Shown here: positions 15,990 through 23,927 of the stretch, in pieces
Layout: every line of letters begins with the position of its first letter
Position numbering within the stretch: the stretch's first letter is position 1
DNA from: a virus
Reading direction: 5' to 3' (one strand)
Virus record (IMG/VR): IMGVR_UViG_3300020183_000108
Location: 1-52,355 of that record
DNA: 52,355 nt
Made by a program: the position numbers and the translations under genes
Notes under the pieces: model-generated
Databases searched by the model: none
Told to the model about the DNA's origin: nothing
What the model saw: only the letters and a program-made list of their open reading frames with translations

Positions 15990-18842
15990 TTTCCCACCTT
16001 GGATGACGTTAAGCTGTGCGCTCAGCGCCTTGTTTTCCTCGTTGGTTAGAATACCAATAAGTCGCGGGTGGTTGACGCTGAGGGTCAACACGTATTGCTG
16101 ACCCAGCTTAATATTGGTACCCCGGCCCAGGTAAGCTTTCTCAGATGGCGGGGTGATGTTGATATTCTGCTGGCTCATCTCAGCAATTAGGCTGCGATAG
16201 TCACCGCCCCGCGCCGCCAACCACTTCTTAAAATGCCTCCGGTCAATGGTGATTGCACCGTCATTGAGGGGTGCGCCTGAGTTGGGTCGGTACAGGTCAT
16301 AACGGATGTGCACTTCGCCACGGGGCATACGGTTGGTATCAATAACTTGCTGAGATGGATTGGCCACGTGGGTTACAGTCAGCGCGGTGTGCGACTGATC
16401 ATTGAGGTATTCGGTCAGTAGGTCAAAGGAGTCTGCATGGTTCTCTGCCACGGTCTTGCGTATTGAGGTAAGCTGAGCCAACACGTGGGCAATGCCGTCA
16501 CGGTAATCGAAGCGGATAAGACCAAGTTCTTTAGCCATTTTGCCCATAAGGTCAGCACACAGGATACATTGCTCCCAATACCGCTCCCTGCCGGAAAATT
16601 TCACGCCGTAGTCCTTGGTAAATACACCTCTGTGGTGGTCAAGTGCGGCCTTGATACCTTCTTCGCCAAGCTCAAGCAGGTGGTTGATGATGACCGGCCC
16701 GGCTGTGCCGTAGTGGTCGGTGAGAAAGCTGTATATCTTCTGCCCTGCGTCTGTGTTGCGTGTGAACAGCGGGTGCGGCTGCACCGTCACCTCAAGAAGC
16801 CGGGCCATCTGTGCATCAGTCTCAATACCCGCAGCCGCCAGCATGGAAGCCAGGGATCGATTTGATGAGGTGGTCACCATGGTTGCCCACGTTCTGGCAT
16901 CCCGCTCCTCAGCCGAGCGTGAGAGTCGCGCCTTATCACGACCTTGTGAAATCCAGTATAGGAAGTCACCCACCTCTTTGGGCGGCAGCATGGTGGCCTC
17001 GTCGATGGTGACCGGCAGGTTGTTGTAGAACCCAATCCGCGCGAACATGGCGTTCTGCGTGAACTTGGCTGTATAATGCAGCCTCGTCGGGTCACCCCAC
17101 ACGGACTGCTGCCAGAGCTGCGCCAGGGTCTTGCCCGCCCCTGTCTGACCGTACAGGCTGAGCGTCATGCCCCTGAGACCGGTAAAGGGGAACAGCGGCG
17201 CTGCCATGCTCACGCAAATTGCGAACTTGTGTATCGGCATGTTGGCTTTCTCCACCACGGAGGTGAAGGCGACCCAGTCCTCAAGGGTACCTGATGGCTC
17301 ATACAGCTTATCTGATATGCGCTGTGTACCGAGAGCGATGGTAACAGGCTCAGTCACCACGGAACCACTCGCGTTGCGTTTGTACAACGTATCACCAAGA
17401 AGGAACTCGGTGTTGTCTTGCTTCCATCCCATGCTGGAATACAGGTTGGTGACGGATTTAAGCTGCCGCAGTTCTTCCATGTAAGACCGCAACATCATTT
17501 GAAACAGCTCCGTTTGCTTCTTGGTGGGTAGCACAATACCTTGGTCTGCAATGGTGATAGCAAAGTCCTTGACCGAGAACTCAGCCAGAAGTGATTGTCT
17601 AAAACTCAGGGTTTGCCAACCAACATGTGGGCGGTTCCACCGATACCGCACGGTCTCGTACCCGAGGGACTCATCCCTGCCGTAGCTGACCGGGTAAATG
17701 TCAAACGTGCATACGTCCACATCGGACTTATCCAGGGTGATCCGAAGCCCGCCCCCTTCACGCCATTTGAACGGCCTTGGCGGTGGCAGGCTGAGCGGTT
17801 CCGGTGTGTCTTGGGGTGGCGATGCAGGTGCGTATTCAAGCGCCAGCTTCGTTGGTGTACCAGCTTTCCCAGCAAGTTTGCAGCCCTTGCACCCGCCCGG
17901 GCGTTCCTGCTCGAACCGAGCACAGGTGGTCGGGCCAGTGGTGCTGTTGCGCCACTGATTTATCTTGCGGAGAGTGGTGCTCTCGTCATAGCCTGGGTGG
18001 TTCTGGCTCCACGCCACGGCTGTCTGTTCAGGGTCTGAGCAGTACGCAGCCACACCCATCAGGGCGTACCACAGGGGTTCAGGCACACTGTCTTGGTTCT
18101 GCACAGCCCAGGCGATCTGAGCGCACTTCTCAACCAGTGTGTCGGGGTTGGCCGGTGGATAGTCCTGTTTAACTGCCAGGGCATCCAGCAGGGACGAACG
18201 TGCGGGCTGTGCAGCTACCGCGACAGGCGCAGCCGTGCCCACCAACAACGCCGCCATGGTCTCAACGTCCACAGGCTCGGCATCGATCAGCAGCTTGACC
18301 CCACCGCCACCCTTGGGGTTGACCGTGCCCACAGGGCGCAGCACCCGGGCGCTGTCGGCAGGCACCGCAGGATCGAACAGGGCGCGGCCATCCTCGATGG
18401 GGATAAGGGCTTTCAGCCCTGTGGCCAGCGGCATCCACTCGTCGTGAGTGAGTTCGCGGTCCAGTACCCAGTACACATGCAGCCCGTTGCCGGACGCCAC
18501 GATCATTGGCTTTGGCAGCTTGTTGGTGGCAACGAACTCACCAACCGCGCGTAGCCCTTGCTTCCAACTAGAGAAGGGTTTGTCCGGGCCACAGTCAATG
18601 TCTAGGTACAACGCTTTGAGGCGGTGAACATTTTCTTGCTTGCGCCCCGCCCGACGGTCAGCAAAGGACGCCACTGCGTAATACACATTGTTGCCCGCAC
18701 TGTTTAGCGCCTGAATATTCTGTGCCAGTGCCTCTACATCATCATGAAACCCCTGCCTTGGTCCTTGCCCTTTGTTAAGCGTTATTGAAACAACATAGCC
18801 CTCTGACGGGAGGACCCGCCGAAGAAACTCAAGCGTATCCAT
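15984..18842 (-). CDS. Primase-helicase: AEP primase fused to DUF927-type helicase
   Basis: This 952-residue enzyme has an N-terminal archaeo-eukaryotic-type primase with the metal-binding pair in LYLDIDCG (Asp81, Asp83), motif SGNGLH (residues 117-122) and RVLRPVGTVNPK near 166-177. Next come a PriCT-2-like region (MGVAAYCSDPEQTA, with a Cys-rich PGGCKGC) and a helicase part with Walker A GQTGAGKT (565-572) and Walker B VTIDEAT. It would prime and unwind DNA for the phage polymerase. It is the last gene of the minus arm and converges with the giant gene one base away. ATG 18842 is the first start, after a GTAGGGGTAGG stretch. Confidence 0.9.
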   Translation of the reverse strand: MDTLEFLRRVLPSEGYVVSITLNKGQGPRQGFHDDVEALAQNIQALNSAGNNVYYAVASFADRRAGRKQENVHRLKALYLDIDCGPDKPFSSWKQGLRAVGEFVATNKLPKPMIVASGNGLHVYWVLDRELTHDEWMPLATGLKALIPIEDGRALFDPAVPADSARVLRPVGTVNPKGGGGVKLLIDAEPVDVETMAALLVGTAAPVAVAAQPARSSLLDALAVKQDYPPANPDTLVEKCAQIAWAVQNQDSVPEPLWYALMGVAAYCSDPEQTAVAWSQNHPGYDESTTLRKINQWRNSTTGPTTCARFEQERPGGCKGCKLAGKAGTPTKLALEYAPASPPQDTPEPLSLPPPRPFKWREGGGLRITLDKSDVDVCTFDIYPVSYGRDESLGYETVRYRWNRPHVGWQTLSFRQSLLAEFSVKDFAITIADQGIVLPTKKQTELFQMMLRSYMEELRQLKSVTNLYSSMGWKQDNTEFLLGDTLYKRNASGSVVTEPVTIALGTQRISDKLYEPSGTLEDWVAFTSVVEKANMPIHKFAICVSMAAPLFPFTGLRGMTLSLYGQTGAGKTLAQLWQQSVWGDPTRLHYTAKFTQNAMFARIGFYNNLPVTIDEATMLPPKEVGDFLYWISQGRDKARLSRSAEERDARTWATMVTTSSNRSLASMLAAAGIETDAQMARLLEVTVQPHPLFTRNTDAGQKIYSFLTDHYGTAGPVIINHLLELGEEGIKAALDHHRGVFTKDYGVKFSGRERYWEQCILCADLMGKMAKELGLIRFDYRDGIAHVLAQLTSIRKTVAENHADSFDLLTEYLNDQSHTALTVTHVANPSQQVIDTNRMPRGEVHIRYDLYRPNSGAPLNDGAITIDRRHFKKWLAARGGDYRSLIAEMSQQNINITPPSEKAYLGRGTNIKLGQQYVLTLSVNHPRLIGILTNEENKALSAQLNVIQGGKP

Positions 18843-18872
18843 GACCTACCCCTACCGCTGTCCTACTGAAAT

Positions 18873-18894
18873 AGGAGGGGGAAAACCCCCTCCT
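18873..18894 (-). terminator. Hairpin between HTH gene and primase, possible attenuator
   Basis: A 9-bp perfect stem (AGGAGGGGG and CCCCCTCCT) has a four-base loop, TTTT as read on the minus strand. It is followed on that strand by ATTTCAG, which is a poor U tract. It lies in the 56-base gap before the primase start, so it may terminate partially or tune primase expression. Confidence 0.5.
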
Positions 18895-18898
18895 TACT

Positions 18899-19183
18899 CT
18901 ATTGATACTGGCTTACCAGAGCAAGCAACCTATGCTTGCGCATCGGTGCCGTCAGACCGAGGACTTCACGAGATGGCCATCCGTGATCTCGCATAATCGC
19001 CAGTAAAGTGCGCGTTGTTGACAACACCTTATCAGTATTCTTCGACCGGACAGTCTGCCCTCTGACCCAGCCGTAGTACGTCACCCGGGATACGCCGAAC
19101 AACTCAGCCATATCCCGAGTGCTGATAAGCATGTGCTTACGCAGTGCCTCGATCTTGGAAAAATCGAGAGGGTTAGGCATCAT
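18899..19183 (-). CDS. Helix-turn-helix DNA-binding protein
   Basis: This 94-residue protein carries a helix-turn-helix (ISTRDMAELFGVSRVTYYGWVRG, about residues 20-42) of the XRE/Cro type and a basic C-terminus. It starts at ATG 19183 (or the next ATG, 19180), overlapping the end of the upstream SSB-like gene by 11 or 8 bases. It could repress or activate phage promoters, or load replication proteins as its operon place before the primase might suggest. No ligand domain is present. A hairpin separates it from the primase gene. Confidence 0.7.
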   Translation of the reverse strand: MMPNPLDFSKIEALRKHMLISTRDMAELFGVSRVTYYGWVRGQTVRSKNTDKVLSTTRTLLAIMRDHGWPSREVLGLTAPMRKHRLLALVSQYQ

Positions 19184-20174
19184 CCGCTTCCATGCCGCCA
19201 AGCATATCAGCGATCTCATCTGCCAACCCTGCGCTGCTGGCTACCACGGGCGCTGCCTTGGCGACAGGCTTGGGTGCCGCAGGCTTTGCAGCAGGAGCAG
19301 CAGGTGTAGCTGCGGGTTTAGCCGCGCCGAACCCACGCTTGGGTGCCGCAGCAGCCGGGGCCGGGGCTTCCTCCCCAACTTCCTCGTCCTCTGGGGCTGG
19401 TGCAGGAGCGGCGACCTTGCGGAGAGGGGCAGGGCGAGCGGCAGCGGGCGGAGGCGCCACAGCTTTAGCAGGTTGAGCTTCACCGGTGATCTCCTTCACC
19501 TTGTCGGACCCGAACAGGTCATCCACTGCGGTCATGGTATCTTCATCCAAGTACCCGCCGAACCCGAACAGCAGCTTCGGGAAGGACGCATCCGTGTCGA
19601 ACCACACCCGGGTACGTACGATCTCAGGGTTGATGCCCCGCACCGAGAGTTCCTTCTGATAGGCATTCAGCCCCTTGAGCGCAGCCGGTGTGACTTCCAG
19701 CAGGTACACAGGGCCGGTGGCATCATCAGCGGCCACCACGGCAAGGCGCTTCTTATCGGCGCAAGCCTTCACTTGCTGGCCGTTAGGCGTCACCTTGGAA
19801 CCCCATGCGTTGTGCGGGCAGTTGGCGCATAGGTCGTTCTGCGGGCTGGTTGCCTCCGGATGGGGGCCAACACCATCAAGCGAGTAGCAGTCAGGCGCCT
19901 GCGGCTCACTGTCTTTGTTCCATTCCTTGGCATACCAAGTCTTGGACAGGCGGGGGTTAGCACCGACGATCACCACGTCGAGTTGGGTCTCTTTCAACAC
20001 CGTCTCAGTGCCGTCCTCGACGATACGGAAACGCGACCCCTTGATGGAGATGCGAGAGTAATCACCAGAGGTGGAGATACCACCGGCCAGGGCTTGCGCC
20101 AGGGCAGAGGGCTGACCCAGACGCGCCACAAGGTGCGCCGGGATTTTTACGTTAGCAGGAATAAGATTGCTCAT
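19173..20174 (-). CDS. Zinc-finger single-stranded DNA-binding-like protein
   Basis: The 333-residue protein has a folded N-terminal part (1-215) with a probable metal site: DCYSLDGVGPHP, CANCPHNAWGS and KACADKKR. A long Ala/Pro/Lys-rich disordered linker follows, with an acidic end (ADEIADMLGGMEADDA). A folded domain plus flexible linker plus acidic tip is the design of single-stranded DNA-binding proteins, and similar CxxCPxxxxGS proteins occur in replication regions of other phages. The surrounding primase, helicase and polymerase genes support this. There is no direct recognition of an OB fold, so the SSB role is inferred. Confidence 0.6.
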   Translation of the reverse strand: MSNLIPANVKIPAHLVARLGQPSALAQALAGGISTSGDYSRISIKGSRFRIVEDGTETVLKETQLDVVIVGANPRLSKTWYAKEWNKDSEPQAPDCYSLDGVGPHPEATSPQNDLCANCPHNAWGSKVTPNGQQVKACADKKRLAVVAADDATGPVYLLEVTPAALKGLNAYQKELSVRGINPEIVRTRVWFDTDASFPKLLFGFGGYLDEDTMTAVDDLFGSDKVKEITGEAQPAKAVAPPPAAARPAPLRKVAAPAPAPEDEEVGEEAPAPAAAAPKRGFGAAKPAATPAAPAAKPAAPKPVAKAAPVVASSAGLADEIADMLGGMEADDA

Positions 20175-20186
20175 GGGTTTCTCCTG

Positions 20187-20534
20187 TTATGAGCGTGGAT
20201 ATTGAAGTTGTTGAACGACTTTAGCCGTGCCGCCGCTGAGAGCACCACTGGCGCCAATAGTCACGCTAGGTGGAATACCCATCGCGGCTCGCGCTTGAAG
20301 CGTGACGATCTGATCACCGATCTCACCGACTTCTTTGCAGTACACCATTGTGTTCTGATGAGTATGGTAATCGCTGTGGGAAATGACGAACCCGTTTGAG
20401 ATGCGAAACACCGACACGACCGGCTGGCCATTGTGCAGTGAGTTGCTCAAGTAGTTTGGTCTATCCGGTGCCGGTGGTCCGTGCACCTCCTTTTCTGCGT
20501 TACGCATCATGCGTAACAGCCACTTACCTATCAT
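20187..20534 (-). CDS. Conserved-looking hypothetical protein
   Basis: This protein of 115 residues has a basic N-terminus (IGKWLLRMMRNAEKEVHG), a central beta-like section (PVVSVFRISNGFVISHSDYH) and a helical end. No domain or catalytic motif is recognised. Its start shares a base with the upstream stop (TGATG), so it belongs to the replication operon. Function is unknown. Confidence 0.5.
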   Translation of the reverse strand: MIGKWLLRMMRNAEKEVHGPPAPDRPNYLSNSLHNGQPVVSVFRISNGFVISHSDYHTHQNTMVYCKEVGEIGDQIVTLQARAAMGIPPSVTIGASGALSGGTAKVVQQLQYPRS

Positions 20535-20947
20535 CAGTCATCTCCCCTTGCTGTTGGTTTACGCACATTCACTTCCAACTTGGTGCCGTAGTTCACGCCC
20601 GATGGAACTCCGCCACGGGCTTCGATGTAACCACGCACCGCAGTCTTGCTGACACGGCGCTCAAGAAGATCGAACGCCCCGTTCTCCTTGATGTATGCAA
20701 GCACAGCATCCCAGTCAGCCACATTGGCAAAGTCCGTGGTGGTCACGAACGCGGTGCCGTGCTTGGTCTTGAAGGATGTGACCCCCTGCGCATTGGCTTG
20801 TTCGAGAAGCCACGCTTCGATCTTGGCCATCTTGACCTTGACCGCGCTAACCTTCTCATCAGCTTCACGCTCGATGGTCTGCTTCTGCTGTCGCAAGGCA
20901 ATGTAGCCAGCGACAACCTTATCAACTGTAAGCTCTGTCATGTTCAC
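20534..20947 (-). CDS. Hypothetical replication-operon protein with N-terminal coiled coil
   Basis: This 137-residue protein has an N-terminal helix that looks coiled coil (residues 12-53, RQQKQTIEREADEKVSAVK), then a compact domain containing FKTKHGTAFVTTTDFANV, ADWDAVLAYIKENGAFDLLERRVS and a VNYGTKLEVNVRK strand. Proteins with this layout are frequent in replication regions of aquatic phages. A Gam-like DNA-end-binding role would fit the coiled coil but is not shown by any motif. It overlaps the helicase gene upstream (ATGA). Confidence 0.6.
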   Translation of the reverse strand: MNMTELTVDKVVAGYIALRQQKQTIEREADEKVSAVKVKMAKIEAWLLEQANAQGVTSFKTKHGTAFVTTTDFANVADWDAVLAYIKENGAFDLLERRVSKTAVRGYIEARGGVPSGVNYGTKLEVNVRKPTARGDD

Positions 20948-22494
20948 CTCGTTTGTTGTATCAACTCAAGCAGCAAACCTTGTAGCCGCTGCTTCCCCTT
21001 GAGCCGTTCGTACATCTTATGTTCAAGCTCTGTGGCTTCTATGTGGATGACGTTCGACACATTCCTCTTACCAATACGCTCAATTCGTCCGTTGGCTTGA
21101 ACGTATTGCTCGTTGCTCGTCACTGGTCCGTACCAGATCACAGTACTGGCAGCGGTGAGTGTCAAGCCATGAGCCATTGTCGCAGGATGCGCGATCAACA
21201 CGTGCGGATCACGCGCATCTTGGAAGTTCTTAAAGATAGTTGAACGCTCAGACGAACTGACTGCGCCATTGACCACAGCAACCGACCAATTCTTACTAAG
21301 TTCACGCTCAAGCATGTGCAGTGTGCCGGTCAGTGGGACAAAGATGATAACCTTCTGTCCTGCTTCTTCAATGATCTCATTCACAGCGTTGACACGCGGT
21401 GAGCAGTCAAGCTCTACATTGTTGCCGTCCTCATCATAAGCCACACCGCAGGCGATCTGAACCAGCTTCTGAACCTTAACCGCTTCGTTGACCGCAGTGA
21501 TGGTGCTCCCCTCCGCTTCCACTTCCGTGATGAGGTGGCGCATCATGGTGGTGTAGTGCTTCACCTGATCGGGTGTCAGCTCCACCTGCCTTGTCTGCAC
21601 GATGGTGTCAGGAAGATCGAAACATTCGTCACGAGTGAAGCGCACCGCAGGGTGCAGGATTTGGTACACTGTACCCACGCTGCCGGGCCGTGGTAACCAA
21701 CGATGTTGGCCCTGTTTGTACATCACCTGATCACGGAACGCCGTGAAGGTCTGTGTGCAGAACGGACTGTCAGCCAGTTTGGCCAAGGCCCACGCATCGG
21801 TCGGCTCGTTGGGTGTTGGTGTGCCGGTCATCAGCCACAGGTGTGTGTCCGGGTTCTTCTCCATCCACTTGCGAAACACCTTAAACCGCGTCGTGCCGGG
21901 GGTACGTAGCACCGCAGCCTCATCCACGATGACCAGATCAAACATCCCCACGGACTCCTCAGATATGATTAAGAAGCCGTCGTGGTTGATGATAAAGAAA
22001 TCAGCGTCGGTTTTCAGCAACTTCTTCCTGCGTTCAGCCGTGCCGTGCAACACCACGCCCTTGCGGTCAGGGAAGCCCATGAAGATGGCGTCACCCCACA
22101 CCCGCTCAAGAGTGGATAACGGAGATATGATCAACACCTTACCGATGTTGCCTGTACGCATGAGGTAGTCAGCCGCCCACAGGGCGCTCTGGGTTTTGCC
22201 AGTGCCGATCTCGTTAAGCACCAGGGCCTTCTTGTGGTAGGTCAGGAAGGCAGCAGTCTTGCGCTGGTGCTCGTACGGCTGAAACCGCCCGGGCCACTCA
22301 TAGTAATGCTCAATGGGTGACGGCGCCTCAATACCCAGCTTCCGCAGGATGGCCACCTCTGATACCTTGTGCGGTACGACCACCACATCTTGACCCTGCA
22401 TGTGCACGGTCTGTGCGGTTGGTATGGTTTCCAGTACCCGGGCAGGATGGTTTAGCTTGAGGATGAGCGCCTTGGCTTTCTCAAGCACCAGCAT
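20944..22494 (-). CDS. SNF2-type superfamily 2 helicase
   Basis: This 516-residue protein has superfamily 2 helicase motifs in order: Q-like PYEHQRKTAAF (73-83), Walker A NEIGTGKT (94-101), motif Ia LIISPLSTLERVW, motif II VDEAA (190-194), motif III LMTGTPTPN, and C-terminal motifs (AHPATMAHGLTLTAASTVIWYGP, QANGRIERIGKRNV). These are typical of the SNF2/DEAD-like helicases found in phages, ATP-driven DNA translocases used in replication or recombination. It shares overlaps with the VRR-NUC gene upstream and the coiled-coil gene downstream, so nuclease and helicase are co-translated. Confidence 0.9.
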   Translation of the reverse strand: MLVLEKAKALILKLNHPARVLETIPTAQTVHMQGQDVVVVPHKVSEVAILRKLGIEAPSPIEHYYEWPGRFQPYEHQRKTAAFLTYHKKALVLNEIGTGKTQSALWAADYLMRTGNIGKVLIISPLSTLERVWGDAIFMGFPDRKGVVLHGTAERRKKLLKTDADFFIINHDGFLIISEESVGMFDLVIVDEAAVLRTPGTTRFKVFRKWMEKNPDTHLWLMTGTPTPNEPTDAWALAKLADSPFCTQTFTAFRDQVMYKQGQHRWLPRPGSVGTVYQILHPAVRFTRDECFDLPDTIVQTRQVELTPDQVKHYTTMMRHLITEVEAEGSTITAVNEAVKVQKLVQIACGVAYDEDGNNVELDCSPRVNAVNEIIEEAGQKVIIFVPLTGTLHMLERELSKNWSVAVVNGAVSSSERSTIFKNFQDARDPHVLIAHPATMAHGLTLTAASTVIWYGPVTSNEQYVQANGRIERIGKRNVSNVIHIEATELEHKMYERLKGKQRLQGLLLELIQQTR

Positions 22495-22790
22495 CAGTCA
22501 AGCCCTTGAATGTAATCCCTTGCAGCGGCCAGTGTGGCATCATCATAGACGACAAAGCACTTGCCGCCCGCCCGTTCGATCTTAGCCATACAGTCAACCT
22601 GTAGCTTGGTCGGTTTGTTCTTTGCATCTGCCTTTACCTCTATCCCGATGAAGTACCCATTCATGCATACGATCCGATCAGGGATGCCTGCCCTGCCGAA
22701 CGGCCCCGCTTGAGGGCTGAAGAACCAAACACCTAGTTGGCTCAACATCTTGTCAACTTTAGCCTTAACTTTACTCTCAGGTGTGGCCAT
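22494..22790 (-). CDS. VRR-NUC domain nuclease
   Basis: The 98-residue protein is a single VRR-NUC domain of the PD-(D/E)XK superfamily. The catalytic set is GIPDRI (Asp38), IGIEVKA (Glu51, Lys53) and KLQ (Gln64). These stand-alone phage nucleases usually sit beside SNF2 helicases and are thought to cut branched or flap DNA. Here the stop overlaps the helicase start (TGATG). AGGAG precedes the ATG. The length is normal for the stand-alone family. Confidence 0.9.
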   Translation of the reverse strand: MATPESKVKAKVDKMLSQLGVWFFSPQAGPFGRAGIPDRIVCMNGYFIGIEVKADAKNKPTKLQVDCMAKIERAGGKCFVVYDDATLAAARDYIQGLD

Positions 22791-22821
22791 TTTCTACTCC
22801 TACTTTACACCGGTGTCAAGT

Positions 22822-23478
22822 TCACTTCGCGTATTCGCAGAAATCTTTACACGGGCAATACCGGCACAGACCGCTCGGCTTGGCTGGCCAGTTCTCATTC
22901 TCCATGGAGATTTCAATGCGCCGGATACGGTCGAGTAGCCGTTCCCAATACGCCGAAACGTCCCGCTTGCGGTAAACTTCTTTGTCAGTGCTCATATCCT
23001 GAGTCCAGACAAAGGTGCTGGTTACTAGCTCAACCTCCGGGTGGTGTGCGAACACTTGCAACGCGAACAATTCAAGCTGTGTAAAGTCTGGCCTGCGTTT
23101 GCCAGTCTTCCAGTCCATCACCACAGCACTGTGTTTCTTTACAATCAGCACGTCAAGTTTCGATCTGATCCAGGCGTCAGGGTCCCACCAGCCTGTCGGC
23201 TTGAGGTCCGGATTAAGGGTCATCTCTTGCTCAACATGCAGGCTCCCGGTGCCGATCATGGCTTGGATCACACTGACCACCGGTTCAAGACTAACGATCT
23301 CGGCTGGCAGGTCTGCCACCCCCTTCAACCGTTCTTCCAAGAACTTGTGGATACGCTCACCATGCAGGCTCGCCTCGCCCCCCTGGTCTTTGACCGTCTT
23401 TGCGATACGTTGGTGGTAGTACCGAAGGGGGCAGTTCTCATACATTTTGATGGATGAGAACGAATGGCTGAGCTGCAT
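22822..23478 (-). CDS. Cas4/RecB-like PD-(D/E)XK exonuclease with cysteine cluster
   Basis: This 218-residue protein starts MQLSHSFSSIKMYENC. It has the nuclease core RSKLDVLIV (Asp109), VVMDWKTGK (Asp122, Lys124) and the QLELFALQVF motif (Gln134). Cys16 and the C-terminal CRYCPCKDFC supply four or more cysteines in the arrangement that holds an iron-sulphur cluster in Cas4 and AddB. A DNA exonuclease for recombination or host DNA degradation is expected. No cas1 or cas2 gene and no repeat array are present, so this is not a CRISPR component. The start is chosen at TAATG, overlapping the deaminase stop. Confidence 0.85.
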   Translation of the reverse strand: MQLSHSFSSIKMYENCPLRYYHQRIAKTVKDQGGEASLHGERIHKFLEERLKGVADLPAEIVSLEPVVSVIQAMIGTGSLHVEQEMTLNPDLKPTGWWDPDAWIRSKLDVLIVKKHSAVVMDWKTGKRRPDFTQLELFALQVFAHHPEVELVTSTFVWTQDMSTDKEVYRKRDVSAYWERLLDRIRRIEISMENENWPAKPSGLCRYCPCKDFCEYAK

Positions 23479-23927
23479 TATGTTTCCTCGGGTTCCGATA
23501 CCATGGGTATAACACACACCCCGGCTTCAAGAAACATCTGCTTGGCAACCTCGAACTCCTCGGCTGGCATGTTGGTCTGCCCTGCCCCTGTGTACACCAC
23601 CTGTATGCCAGCCTGGATGAGGGTGCGCGCACAGCGGGCACAGGGCTGGTGGGTGACGTAGGCATACCCACCACGTAGGGAAGCACCCACCCTGGCAGCT
23701 TGGGCCACAGCGTTCTCCTCAGCATGGGCAGTCCACAGGTACTTAGCCGGTCGCTCCATGCGTTCAGCCAGATCACGCACTCCGATAGGGATACCGTTGT
23801 ACCCACTGGCCACAACCACTTTGTCATAGGATGTGACGATGCAGCCCACCTTAGTGCTCAGGTCCTTTGACCGTGACGCCACCATGTCGGCCATGTCCAT
23901 AAAATACTTCTGCCATGACTTGCTCAT
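23478..23927 (-). CDS. Deoxycytidylate (dCMP) deaminase
   Basis: This 149-residue enzyme has the zinc deaminase signature: TAHAEENA (His68, Glu70) and PCARCA (Cys96, Cys99). GYNGIP and the substrate-loop residues are those of dCMP deaminases, which convert dCMP to dUMP for dTTP supply. ATG 23927 overlaps the polymerase stop (ATGA) and has GGAG 7 bases upstream, so it is preferred to ATG 23933. No thymidylate synthase was found nearby, so dUMP methylation probably relies on the host. Confidence 0.93.
   Translation of the reverse strand: MSKSWQKYFMDMADMVASRSKDLSTKVGCIVTSYDKVVVASGYNGIPIGVRDLAERMERPAKYLWTAHAEENAVAQAARVGASLRGGYAYVTHQPCARCARTLIQAGIQVVYTGAGQTNMPAEEFEVAKQMFLEAGVCVIPMVSEPEET

Noticed and set aside
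19119-19832. 237-codon plus-strand frame over the SSB-like gene
   Set aside because: Opposite to a well-formed operon gene; composition is Cys/Arg/Ser-rich, typical of a shadow.
20396-21100. 234-codon open frame on the plus strand over the coiled-coil and helicase genes
   Set aside because: Antisense to real genes with motifs, no ribosome site, and no recognisable domain.
22822-23478. Cas4-like nuclease considered as part of a CRISPR system
   Set aside because: No cas1 or cas2 gene and no array; such nucleases are common stand-alone phage enzymes.
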